Positions 1-5,989 of a stretch of 5,989 nucleotides of DNA are shown here, one piece after another. The notes under the pieces were generated by a model. It saw only the letters and a list, made by a program, of their open reading frames with translations, did not search any database and was not told the DNA's origin. Position numbers and translations under genes: made by a program. Numbering within the stretch: the first letter of the stretch is position 1; every line of letters begins with the position of its first letter. Source of the stretch: Rhodobacterales bacterium 34-62-10 (GTDB lineage: Bacteria; Pseudomonadota; Alphaproteobacteria; Rhodobacterales; Rhodobacteraceae); assembly GCA_002282555.1 (NCBI GenBank), contig NCJR01000137.1:1-5989 (forward strand), given 5' to 3'.

Positions 1-3
1 GCG

Positions 4-31
4 TTGACAGTCATACAGCCGCCCCTTACAT
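4..31 (+). promoter_or_regulatory. Probable sigma70-type promoter of secA
   Basis: A perfect -35 hexamer TTGACA lies at 4-9 and a -10-like hexamer TTACAT at 26-31, separated by 16 bp. Transcription would start near 38 and give a leader of about 105 nt before the secA start at 143. It is the best promoter match seen upstream of secA and points the right way. The -10 box is imperfect and the promoter is inferred from sequence only. The upstream neighbour is outside the window, so secA could also be read from further upstream. Confidence 0.5.
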
Positions 32-93
32 CGCCCTAAGGCCAGGTTTGGCTGTCTTTTCCCGCCTCTTCATATGTGCTGCGGAAAGAGCGG

Positions 94-110
94 GCAAGCA
101 GATGGCTTGC
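94..110 (+). other. Small hairpin in the secA leader
   Basis: GCAAGC (94-99) and GCTTGC (105-110) form a perfect 6-bp stem around the 5-nt loop AGATG, 32 nt before the secA start. No T-run follows, so it is not an intrinsic terminator. It could be a leader structure that modulates secA expression, but it does not cover the ribosome binding site and nothing else supports a role. Confidence 0.3.
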
Positions 111-142
111 ACAACTCTGTCAACGAGCGGAACGGAACGAAT

Positions 143-2863
143 ATGCTGGGACTCGGAACTCTTGCCAAGAAGGTGTTCGGCACACCCAATGACCGCAAGA
201 TCAAATCGGTTCGTCCGCTTGTCGAAAAGATCAACGCGCTGGAACCGCAGTTTCAGGCATTGTCCGATCAGGGGCTGAAGGACAAGACGGCCGAGTTCAA
301 GGAGCGCATCGCCAAGGGCGAGACACTTGACGCGATCCTGCCCGAGGCCTTTGCTAACTGCCGTGAAGGAGCCCGCCGCGCGCTGGGGCTGCGGGCGTTT
401 GATACACAATTGATGGGCGGAATCTTCCTGCATCAGGGCAACATTGCCGAGATGAAGACGGGTGAGGGCAAGACGCTTGTCGCAACCTTCCCGGCGTATC
501 TGAACGCGCTGACGGGGCGCGGCGTGCATATTGTCACCGTGAACGATTATCTTGCCCGCCGCGATGCGGATTGGATGGGCAAGGTTTATGGTGCGCTGGG
601 TCTGACGACCGGAGTGGTCTATCCGCAGCAGCCTGAGGCGGAGAAGAAGATCGCCTATGGTGCTGACATTACTTATGCCACTAACAACGAGTTGGGCTTC
701 GATTATCTGCGCGACAACATGAAATCCAGTTTGGATCAGATGAACCAGCGCGATCATTATTATGCCATCGTTGACGAGGTGGACAGCATTCTGATCGACG
801 AGGCGCGGACACCTTTGATCATTTCGGGCCCGTCGCAGGACCGGTCCGAGCTTTATCAGGCGGTGGACAAGCTGATCCCTGAGTTGAGCGAGGAACATTT
901 TTCGCTTGATGAAAAGACCCGCAACGTGACCTTCACCGATGAGGGCAACGAAGCGTTGGAGCAACTTTTGCATGCGCGCGGCATCCTGCCTGCGGACCAG
1001 TCGCTGTATGACCCAGAAAGCACGACCATCGTGCATCACGTCAATCAGGGTCTGCGTGCACACAAGCTGTTTACCAAGGACAAGGACTATATTGTTCGCG
1101 ACAACGAGGTGGTCCTGATCGATGAATTCACCGGTCGGATGATGTCCGGTCGCCGCCTGTCTGACGGTCTGCATCAGGCGATCGAGGCCAAGGAAGGCTG
1201 CAAGATCCAGCCCGAGAACGTCACCCTCGCGCAGGTGACCTTCCAGAACTATTTCCGCCTCTACGAGAAACTGGCCGGGATGACGGGCACAGCGCTGACC
1301 GAAGCTGATGAATTCGCGGAAATTTATGGTCTGGGTGTGGTCGAGGTTCCGACCAACCGACCCATCGCCCGCAAGGATGAGGACGACGCCGTGTATCGTA
1401 CGGCGCGCGAGAAATACGAGGCCATTGTCGAAACCATTCGCGAGGCCAATGCCAAGGGTCAGCCGGTTCTGGTGGGAACCACCTCGATCGAAAAGTCCGA
1501 GTCCCTGTCCACGCTGCTCAAGGATGCAGGCATTCCTCATAATGTTCTGAATGCGCGGCAGCATGAAAAAGAAGCGCAGATTGTTGCCGACGCTGGCAAG
1601 TTCGGCGCTGTGACGATTGCCACAAACATGGCGGGTCGCGGGACCGACATCAAACTGGGTGGAAACGTCGAATTCAAGGTGATGGAGGCCTTGGCTGCCG
1701 ATCCCGAGGCGCATCCTGATGAATTGCGCGCCCGGATCGAGGCTGAGCATGCCGACGAGGAAGCGCGCGTCAAGGAAGCGGGTGGTCTGTTCGTTCTGGC
1801 CACCGAACGCCACGAAAGCCGCCGGATCGACAACCAGCTGCGCGGTCGCTCGGGCCGTCAGGGTGACCCGGGGCGGTCGTCCTTTTTCCTGAGCCTTGAG
1901 GATGATCTGATGCGGATCTTCGGGTCCGAACGTCTGGACAAGGTCTTGTCCAGCCTTGGAATGAAGGAAGGTGAGGCGATCGTTCATCCTTGGGTGAACA
2001 AATCGCTGGAGCGCGCACAGGCCAAGGTCGAGGGCCGGAACTTCGACATCCGCAAGCAACTTTTGAAATTCGACGATGTGATGAACGAGCAGCGCAAGGT
2101 CATTTTCGGCCAGCGCCGTGAGATCATGGAGGCCTTGGATCTGTCGGAGACGATCAGTGACATGCGCAGCCAGGTGATCGACGATCTGGTCGAAGAGTTC
2201 ATGCCGCCCAAGACCTATGCCGATCAGTGGGATGTTGCAGGCCTGCATGCCGCCTGTATCGAGAAGCTGGGTGTCGATGTGCCTGTGGTTGATTGGGCCG
2301 CCGAGGAAGGTGTTGACGACGAACAGATCACGGAACGTCTGGAAGCCGCGGCGACGCAGGCGATGGAGCAGAAAGCCGCCGCGTTCGGTGCGGATAACAT
2401 GCGCCAGATCGAAAAGCAGATCCTGTTACAGACGATCGACGCGAAATGGCGCGAGCATCTTCTGATGCTGGAACATCTGCGTTCGGTTGTCAGTTTCCGC
2501 GGCTATGCCCAGCGTGATCCGCTGAACGAATACAAGAACGAGGCGTTCCAGCTTTTCGAATCCATGCTGGATAGCCTGCGTGAGGATGTGACCCGCAAAT
2601 TGGCACAGATCCGTCCGTTGTCGGAAGAAGAACAACAGGAAATGGTCCGTCAATACGCAGCCCAACAAGCCACGCTTGCCGCCCAGATGAAAGCTGCGCA
2701 GGATGCGGCGTCCGGCACGCAACAGAGCGAGGACGCCACAAATGTGGCATTGCAAGGCTTTGACGAGACCGATCCGACCACTTGGGGAAATCCCGGTCGG
2801 AACGATTCGTGTCCTTGCGGGTCCGGCAAGAAATTCAAGCATTGCCACGGCCGACTGGCTTAG
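143..2863 (+). CDS. secA: Protein translocase subunit SecA (preprotein translocase ATPase)
   Basis: SecA is the motor ATPase that binds preproteins, docks on SecYEG at the inner membrane and pushes the polypeptide across. The 906-aa product is of normal family length. Visible in order: Walker A MKTGEGKT (104-111); DEAD-type motif DEVD (211-214) followed by IDEART; the preprotein cross-linking region (about 230-370); NBD2 motifs [14 protein letters not shown] (494-507) and [13 protein letters not shown] (565-577); the helical scaffold, wing and two-helix finger region (about 620-820, with [15 protein letters not shown] at 767-781); an acidic, Gln/Ala-rich linker; and a C-terminal zinc-binding SEC-C tail with C890, C892, C901 and H902 (CxCx8CH). 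All expected motifs are intact. The open frame extends upstream to an ATG at 74, but that adds 23 residues unlike SecA, whereas [13 protein letters not shown] at 143 is a typical N-terminus. The Shine-Dalgarno before 143 is weak (GGAA near 134-137). Confidence 0.98.
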   Translation: MLGLGTLAKKVFGTPNDRKIKSVRPLVEKINALEPQFQALSDQGLKDKTAEFKERIAKGETLDAILPEAFANCREGARRALGLRAFDTQLMGGIFLHQGNIAEMKTGEGKTLVATFPAYLNALTGRGVHIVTVNDYLARRDADWMGKVYGALGLTTGVVYPQQPEAEKKIAYGADITYATNNELGFDYLRDNMKSSLDQMNQRDHYYAIVDEVDSILIDEARTPLIISGPSQDRSELYQAVDKLIPELSEEHFSLDEKTRNVTFTDEGNEALEQLLHARGILPADQSLYDPESTTIVHHVNQGLRAHKLFTKDKDYIVRDNEVVLIDEFTGRMMSGRRLSDGLHQAIEAKEGCKIQPENVTLAQVTFQNYFRLYEKLAGMTGTALTEADEFAEIYGLGVVEVPTNRPIARKDEDDAVYRTAREKYEAIVETIREANAKGQPVLVGTTSIEKSESLSTLLKDAGIPHNVLNARQHEKEAQIVADAGKFGAVTIATNMAGRGTDIKLGGNVEFKVMEALAADPEAHPDELRARIEAEHADEEARVKEAGGLFVLATERHESRRIDNQLRGRSGRQGDPGRSSFFLSLEDDLMRIFGSERLDKVLSSLGMKEGEAIVHPWVNKSLERAQAKVEGRNFDIRKQLLKFDDVMNEQRKVIFGQRREIMEALDLSETISDMRSQVIDDLVEEFMPPKTYADQWDVAGLHAACIEKLGVDVPVVDWAAEEGVDDEQITERLEAAATQAMEQKAAAFGADNMRQIEKQILLQTIDAKWREHLLMLEHLRSVVSFRGYAQRDPLNEYKNEAFQLFESMLDSLREDVTRKLAQIRPLSEEEQQEMVRQYAAQQATLAAQMKAAQDAASGTQQSEDATNVALQGFDETDPTTWGNPGRNDSCPCGSGKKFKHCHGRLA

Positions 2864-2911
2864 TGCGCCATAGTCCCGCCGCAATCTTTCGTGGATTTCC
2901 CCAGGTTTTGG

Positions 2912-2940
2912 GCTGTTTTGCGCCAAACGTGGCGGACAGC
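2912..2940 (+). other. Stem-loop downstream of secA
   Basis: GCTGT (2912-2916) pairs with ACAGC (2936-2940). Inside it, CGCCA (2921-2925) pairs with TGGCG (2930-2934) around the loop AACG, with a 4x1 internal loop between the two stems. It lies about 50 nt after the secA stop codon. There is no following T-tract, so it is not a classical intrinsic terminator. It may stabilise the 3' end of secA mRNA, or be incidental. The 162-bp gap at 2864-3025 contains no credible gene and no clear -35/-10 pair. Confidence 0.3.
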
Positions 2941-2970
2941 CTGAAACTGACCCGACCTTGGCCACACAGA

Positions 2971-3020
2971 TGCCAGCTTGGTCTGGCAATGAATCTCCAT
3001 CTTGGTGTGAGTATGGAGAG
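2971..3020 (+). promoter_or_regulatory. Paired hairpins; the second contains the ribosome binding site of the next gene
   Basis: Hairpin 1 is TGCCAG (2971-2976), loop CTTGGT, CTGGCA (2983-2988), a perfect 6-bp stem. Hairpin 2 is TCTCCAT (2994-3000), a 12-nt loop (3001-3012), ATGGAGA (3013-3019), a perfect 7-bp stem. The Shine-Dalgarno GGAGAG (3015-3020) of the gene starting at 3026 lies almost wholly in the 3' arm of hairpin 2, so folding would hide it from the ribosome. Both loops begin with CTTGGT (2977-2982 and 3001-3006), a direct repeat spaced 24 bp. The pairing is read directly from the sequence; translational control is inferred. Confidence 0.4.
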
Positions 3021-3025
3021 GCCCC

Positions 3026-4090
3026 ATGGCGCGTTTGAAAAACACGATTCTGGCAGGCGCAACGCTTTTTGCAGCGCTTGGGACAGGGTTTGTCATGCAA
3101 TCCTCTCCGGTGGCGGAACTGCGGTATGGGCCGCAGGCGTCGCAAGCCAAGGAAGCTCAGACGCACACAAGCGATCCCGTTTACTCAGGTGTGAATCCTT
3201 TTTCCGGGATCACGGCGCTGGAACTGACGTCCATCGCCTATACTTCGGCCCCCGCGATGCAGTTGCAAACAATGGCGGCCGAACCGGTCATGCCGCGTCT
3301 TGCGCCCGGTCTTCTTGATGTTGAGGACCATAAGCGCGATGACCTTTCCGAAGCCCTGGTCCTTGCCTCGGCCTCGGTTGCGGCATCCGGGCTTGATGCG
3401 GTAACGTCGGACTGTCACGCCACATTGGTTGCCCGCCCCATGGCTGCTGCCATGGTTGATCTGACCCTGTCTGCCCCTTGTGAGGCCGGTGCGCGCGTGA
3501 CGTTGCACCATAACGGGATGATGATCACCGAAGAAATGGATGAGGCGGGAGTTTTGGCGGTGCAACTTCCGGCACTTTCGCAAACCGCGGTCTATATGGC
3601 GGCGTTTGACAGCGGTCTGACAGCCATGGCCAAGACCGAGATCACGTCTCTTGATATCTATGACCGTGTGGTTGTTCAATGGCAGGGGCCGGGCGAGATG
3701 CAGATCCACGCCCTTGAGTTCGGTGCCAATTACGGTGACGCCGGACATGTCTGTTCGCAGGCTCCGCGCGACATGGAACAGGCGGCGCTTGGCAAAGGCG
3801 GCTTCATGACTGAGCATGGCCGCGCGATGCCGGATCAGGACCTGAGGGCGCAGGTCTATACGTTTCCGTCAGGAACCTCGGCACAATCCGGTGACATCGT
3901 TCTGAGTGTGGAAACCGAAGTCACGGCCCAGACCTGTGGAAGGCTGATGGAAGGGCAGGCCCTGCAGATCATGGGTGGCGGCGCGTTGAGCGTGAAGGAC
4001 CTGACCATCGATATTCCGGGTTGCGATGCCACCGGTGGTTTTCTGGTGTTGAAAAACCTGCTCCAAGACCTGAAGATCGCGCGGAACTAG
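3026..4090 (+). CDS. Exported or membrane-anchored periplasmic protein of unknown function
   Basis: I do not recognise a named family for this 354-aa protein. The N-terminus MARLKN is positively charged and is followed by a hydrophobic stretch (about 8-24), consistent with a Sec signal or an uncleaved anchor; a possible signal-peptidase site is after ASQA (38-41). The remainder is soluble, Ala/Met-rich and mildly acidic, and looks beta-rich from about residue 125 onward. It has five cysteines (130, 152, 243, 304, 333), all in the exported part, so one or two disulfides are possible. The start is supported by GGAGAG six bases upstream, itself inside a hairpin. It begins 162 bp after secA and ends 23 bp before the PstS-like/OmpA gene, so it is probably co-transcribed with the latter. 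Homologues may carry the vague label 'translocase', but no SecA-like or channel motif is visible and I do not assign that role. Confidence 0.88.
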   Translation: MARLKNTILAGATLFAALGTGFVMQSSPVAELRYGPQASQAKEAQTHTSDPVYSGVNPFSGITALELTSIAYTSAPAMQLQTMAAEPVMPRLAPGLLDVEDHKRDDLSEALVLASASVAASGLDAVTSDCHATLVARPMAAAMVDLTLSAPCEAGARVTLHHNGMMITEEMDEAGVLAVQLPALSQTAVYMAAFDSGLTAMAKTEITSLDIYDRVVVQWQGPGEMQIHALEFGANYGDAGHVCSQAPRDMEQAALGKGGFMTEHGRAMPDQDLRAQVYTFPSGTSAQSGDIVLSVETEVTAQTCGRLMEGQALQIMGGGALSVKDLTIDIPGCDATGGFLVLKNLLQDLKIARN

Positions 4091-4113
4091 CGCGCAAAAT
4101 TCGGGGCTGCTCA

Positions 4114-5709
4114 ATGTATACGGTTCGTGCGGCCATCGCAGCCGCACTTTTTACATCTGCCGCCCGATTGACCTGGTCTTTCCTGTTTTGCTTTGGATTG
4201 GCCGGGCCGTTGGCAGCACAGGATATCACCCTCACCTCGCGCGACGGGGCTGTTTCGTTGTCCGGAAAATTTCTGGGCTTTGACGGGGAATATTACCGCA
4301 TTGACTCGATCTATGGTGAATTGACGGTGGATGGCAGTGGCGTGTTGTGCGAGGGCCCAGCCTGTCCGAACCTTGAGGATTATGTGGCGCGGCTTTCGAT
4401 TTCTGGCGCCGCCAGCATGGCCGATGTGCTGTTGCCCGCGTTGATCGAGGGATTTGCCCTGCGCGAAGGGTACGGGCTGCGCCGCGAATTCCTGGACTCG
4501 GATCATGTCGAGTATCTGTTGTTCGACCGTCAAACGGGGCGTGATCTGGGGCGCTTTCTTCTGCGCATGACAAACTCGGACGAGGGATTTGCCGATCTTC
4601 TGGCGAATGAGGCTGATATCGCGATGTCACTGCGCGAAATTCGCCCTGATGAAGCGGAGCGGGCAGAGGAGGCAGGGTTCGGTGACCTCAGAAACCGGGG
4701 GCGGTTCCGTGTCTTGGCATTGGATGCCCTTGTGCCAATCGTACCGGCGACAATTCCTCTCGATCGTATATCCACGTCCGATCTTGCGGCAGCTTTTGCT
4801 GGACAGATCACCAATTGGTCGGAACTTGGTGGGCCAGATGCCCCGATCAGCCTGCACTTGCGCAATGCAGATTCGGGATTGGCTCAGGCTGCGGTCGACA
4901 AATTGTTGTCGTCGTTTGATCAGGGTATCGTGTCACAGGTTGAGCGGCACATGACGGATACCGGCCTGGCATTGGCGGTTGCCGCCGATCCGTTCGGTTT
5001 GGGTCTGGCCAGCACTGCCGAAACCGGCCCGGCGCGGCGGCTTGGCCTGTCGGGAGAATGCGGTGTGGCTTTGCGGGCGACCCGGCAGACCATCAAGACA
5101 GAGGACTTTCCGTTGACCGCGCCGATGTTTCTTTACATCCCGGCCCGTCGCTTACCCCGATTGGCGCGCGAATTCCTGTTCTACACCCAAAGCGCACCCG
5201 CCCAGATCGTGATTCGTCGTGCCGGTTTTGTTGATCTGGCGCCCGAGGCGATTCCCGTGGCCGCGCAGGGTGACCGATTCCTCAACGCCATCGCGCAGGC
5301 CGGCGAGGAGACGACGCTGGAGGATTTGCAAAGGATGGTTGATGTACTTGGACCGATGCAGCGATTGACGACGACATTCCGGTTTGAACCCGGCTCGGCG
5401 ACACTGGATGCGCAGTCGCGATCCAACGTGGACCAACTGGCGCGGCGTCTGGACGAGGGAAGTTATGACGGCCGGAAGCTGATGTTCATTGGCTTCAGCG
5501 ATGGCGACGGTCCGGCCACTACGAACCGCATGATCGCAGAACGTCGAGCCGAGGCTGTGCGGCAAGCTGTGATGAGTGCCGCCGAGACCGCCGATTTTTC
5601 GCAGGTCGAGATCGCCACGGACGCGTTTGGAGAGGCCATGCCCATGGCATGCGATGACAGCGCTTGGGGAGCGCAGGTGAACCGACGGGTCGAAGTCTGG
5701 GTTAGGTAG
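4114..5709 (+). CDS. PstS-like substrate-binding domain fused to OmpA-like peptidoglycan-binding domain
   Basis: This 531-aa protein starts with an export signal: a long N-region, a hydrophobic core (about 21-34, SFLFCFGLAGPLA) and likely cleavage near A35/Q36. A small module (36-90) with paired cysteines C79 and C84 follows. Residues 91-375 resemble PstS-type periplasmic binding proteins: ISGAASMADVLLPAL (96-110), the ADIAMS segment (167-172), DLAAAFAGQITNWSELGG (223-240), and DSG (253-255) where PstS has its anion-binding SGT loop, here with Leu instead of Thr. Residues about 418-531 form an OmpA-like domain: FRFEPGSATLD, GFSDGDG (460-466), NRMIAERRAEAVR (471-483), FGEAMP and a terminal NRRVEVWV; D463 and R478 fit the usual diaminopimelate-binding Asp and Arg. 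Likely role: a peptidoglycan-tethered ligand sensor or scavenger; the ligand is unknown. The frame is open from 4021, but that start lies inside the previous gene; ATG 4114 precedes the signal peptide and leaves a 23-bp gap. The Shine-Dalgarno is weak (GGGG, 4103-4106). Confidence 0.93.
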   Translation: MYTVRAAIAAALFTSAARLTWSFLFCFGLAGPLAAQDITLTSRDGAVSLSGKFLGFDGEYYRIDSIYGELTVDGSGVLCEGPACPNLEDYVARLSISGAASMADVLLPALIEGFALREGYGLRREFLDSDHVEYLLFDRQTGRDLGRFLLRMTNSDEGFADLLANEADIAMSLREIRPDEAERAEEAGFGDLRNRGRFRVLALDALVPIVPATIPLDRISTSDLAAAFAGQITNWSELGGPDAPISLHLRNADSGLAQAAVDKLLSSFDQGIVSQVERHMTDTGLALAVAADPFGLGLASTAETGPARRLGLSGECGVALRATRQTIKTEDFPLTAPMFLYIPARRLPRLAREFLFYTQSAPAQIVIRRAGFVDLAPEAIPVAAQGDRFLNAIAQAGEETTLEDLQRMVDVLGPMQRLTTTFRFEPGSATLDAQSRSNVDQLARRLDEGSYDGRKLMFIGFSDGDGPATTNRMIAERRAEAVRQAVMSAAETADFSQVEIATDAFGEAMPMACDDSAWGAQVNRRVEVWVR

Positions 5710-5727
5710 TCGTGAAATCTTGCGAGG

Positions 5728-5889
5728 TCACAACAGACCTTCCGATCTGAAGCTCAACTCGCGGGATTTTCCGATCACCAGATGGTCGTGCAGCGTCAGA
5801 CCCAGCGCTTCGGCCGCGGTCTGGATTTGCTGGGTCATCATGATATCCGCCTCGGACGGGGTTGGATCGCCGGAAGGGTGGTTGTGGAC
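5728..5889 (-). pseudogene. radC: 3' remnant of radC (JAB/MPN-domain protein), 5' part missing
   Basis: Reading the minus strand from 5889 to the TGA at 5728-5730 gives 53 codons that match the end of Rad[16 protein letters not shown], carrying the HxHx7SxxD part of the JAMM metal-binding motif, then [22 protein letters not shown]. RadC is normally about 220-260 aa; only roughly the last fifth is here. Just upstream of the Val codon (5887-5889), where RadC usually has hydrophobic residues such as I-L, the frame reads N-Q-A-G-N-E and then stops at 5908-5910. None of the three minus-strand frames beyond 5890 looks like RadC. The only in-frame ATGs (5836-5841) lie after the metal motif, so a functional product is unlikely. 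RadC belongs to the JAB-like family (formerly DUF2466); its old DNA-repair assignment is disputed. It converges on the OmpA-fusion gene, with 18 bp between the stops. Confidence 0.85.
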
Positions 5890-5989
5890 ATTTTGTGCCC
5901 CGTTTTCTTATGTGTCCTACCGTCAAGATCGGTTGGTCTTTCAATGGCTTGTGGACCGAAGTCGGACACATAACGGTGCATGCCTGCTG
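5890..5989. mobile_element. Unassigned sequence abutting broken radC, possible end of an inserted element
   Basis: The 100 bases from the radC break to the window edge do not encode RadC or any recognisable protein on either strand. They contain an imperfect inverted repeat (5908-5973) and several copies of a TGTGxxC-type motif (TTGTGCCCC at 5893, TATGTGTCC at 5909, TTGTGGACC at 5949; TTGTGGACA also spans the junction at 5882). Multiple short repeats at an end are known for some insertion sequences, for example the IS21 family, but no transposase start is visible and the family cannot be named. A deletion or rearrangement junction, or a contig artefact, would look the same. Confidence 0.3.
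5908..5973. repeat. Inverted repeat beyond the radC break
   Basis: TTATGTGTCCTAC (5908-5920) matches the reverse complement of GTCGGACACATAA (5961-5973) at 12 of 13 positions, with the outer 10 bp perfect. The arms are 40 bp apart. A perfect 10-bp match is unlikely by chance in about 100 bases (roughly 0.5% by simple counting). It could be a transposase or regulator binding site near an element end, or a stem-loop. No T-run follows either arm. Confidence 0.6.

Larger units (their letters stand above)
2..125. repeat. 9-bp inverted repeat bracketing the secA leader
   Basis: CGTTGACAG (2-10), which includes the -35 box, is the exact reverse complement of CTGTCAACG (117-125), 18 bases before the secA start. 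The left arm lies upstream of the predicted transcript start, so any role would be at the DNA level (two operator half-sites) unless transcription begins earlier. A chance match of this length in 142 bases is not rare (a few percent). Confidence 0.35.

Noticed and set aside
40..60. Short stem GGCCA/TGGC-type followed by TGTCTTTT in the secA leader, as a possible attenuator
   Set aside because: Only about four pairs plus a wobble and an interrupted T-run; too weak to call a terminator.
74..142. N-terminal extension of SecA from the ATG at 74
   Set aside because: The extra 23 residues (starting MCCGKSG) do not resemble SecA, whose usual N-terminus begins at 143, and they would cover the leader hairpin.
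26..2248. 740-codon open frame on the minus strand covering most of secA
   Set aside because: Its triplets coincide exactly with secA codons, so it stays open simply because secA avoids TTA, CTA and TCA codons over this stretch. It ends at TTA 26-28, in the secA promoter, and upstream it is closed by the rare TTA Leu codon at 2426-2428. It has no recognisable protein features.
2860..3150. 96-codon minus-strand frame in the secA downstream gap
   Set aside because: It overlaps the start of the 3026 gene, shows no family resemblance and lacks a convincing ribosome binding site. It is most likely a by-product of composition.
3438..3455. CCATGG repeated twice, 6 bp apart
   Set aside because: It is inside the 354-aa coding sequence (PMAAAMV), where Met/Ala codons produce it; no independent function is indicated.
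4021..4113. Upstream start of the PstS-like/OmpA gene at 4021
   Set aside because: It overlaps the end of the preceding gene by 70 bases and would place about 31 charged residues before the signal peptide. The ATG at 4114 gives a normal export signal.
5724..5741. AGGTC / GACCT hairpin at the convergent gene ends as a terminator
   Set aside because: The stem is 5 bp with no T-tract on either strand, and it lies on the radC stop codon.
5702..5971. 89-codon minus-strand frame across the radC junction
   Set aside because: It runs in a different frame from the radC remnant and is Arg/Pro-rich, as expected for an out-of-frame reading of a real coding sequence.

Overview
This window looks like chromosomal DNA from an alphaproteobacterium, most likely the Rhodobacterales/Roseobacter group. 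The basis is the SecA sequence with its zinc-binding C-terminal tail, the base composition (roughly 55-60% G+C by eye, with rare Leu/Ser codons avoided), and a PstS-like/OmpA fusion protein of a type I associate with that group. The taxonomic call rests on recognition, not on a search.

Layout. Positions 1-142 are the secA leader, with a good sigma70-type promoter (TTGACA, 16 bp, TTACAT), a small hairpin and a 9-bp inverted repeat. Positions 143-2863 hold a full-length secA (906 aa). Positions 2864-3025 are a 162-bp intergenic region with three consecutive small stem-loops; the last one covers the Shine-Dalgarno of the next gene. Positions 3026-4090 encode a 354-aa N-terminally anchored or exported protein of unknown function. 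Positions 4114-5709 encode a 531-aa exported protein that joins a PstS-like substrate-binding domain to a C-terminal OmpA-like peptidoglycan-binding domain. On the minus strand, convergent with it, lies the last 53 codons of radC (5728-5889). The rest of radC is missing: upstream of its HNHPSG metal-binding motif the sequence changes to something unrelated, with an in-frame stop and a 12/13 inverted repeat (5908-5973).

How the parts fit. SecA drives Sec-dependent export. The next two genes, only 23 bp apart, both encode predicted Sec-exported envelope proteins and are probably co-transcribed, possibly as a cell-envelope pair. No transporter permease or ATPase accompanies the binding protein here, so it is unlikely to be an ordinary ABC-transporter component of this locus. 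The radC remnant and the unexplained right-hand 100 bases suggest an insertion or rearrangement whose other end is outside the window. No tRNA, rRNA, CRISPR array or complete mobile element was seen. The main candidates for something new are the PstS-like/OmpA protein with its unknown partner, the paired hairpins before that operon, and the broken radC junction.
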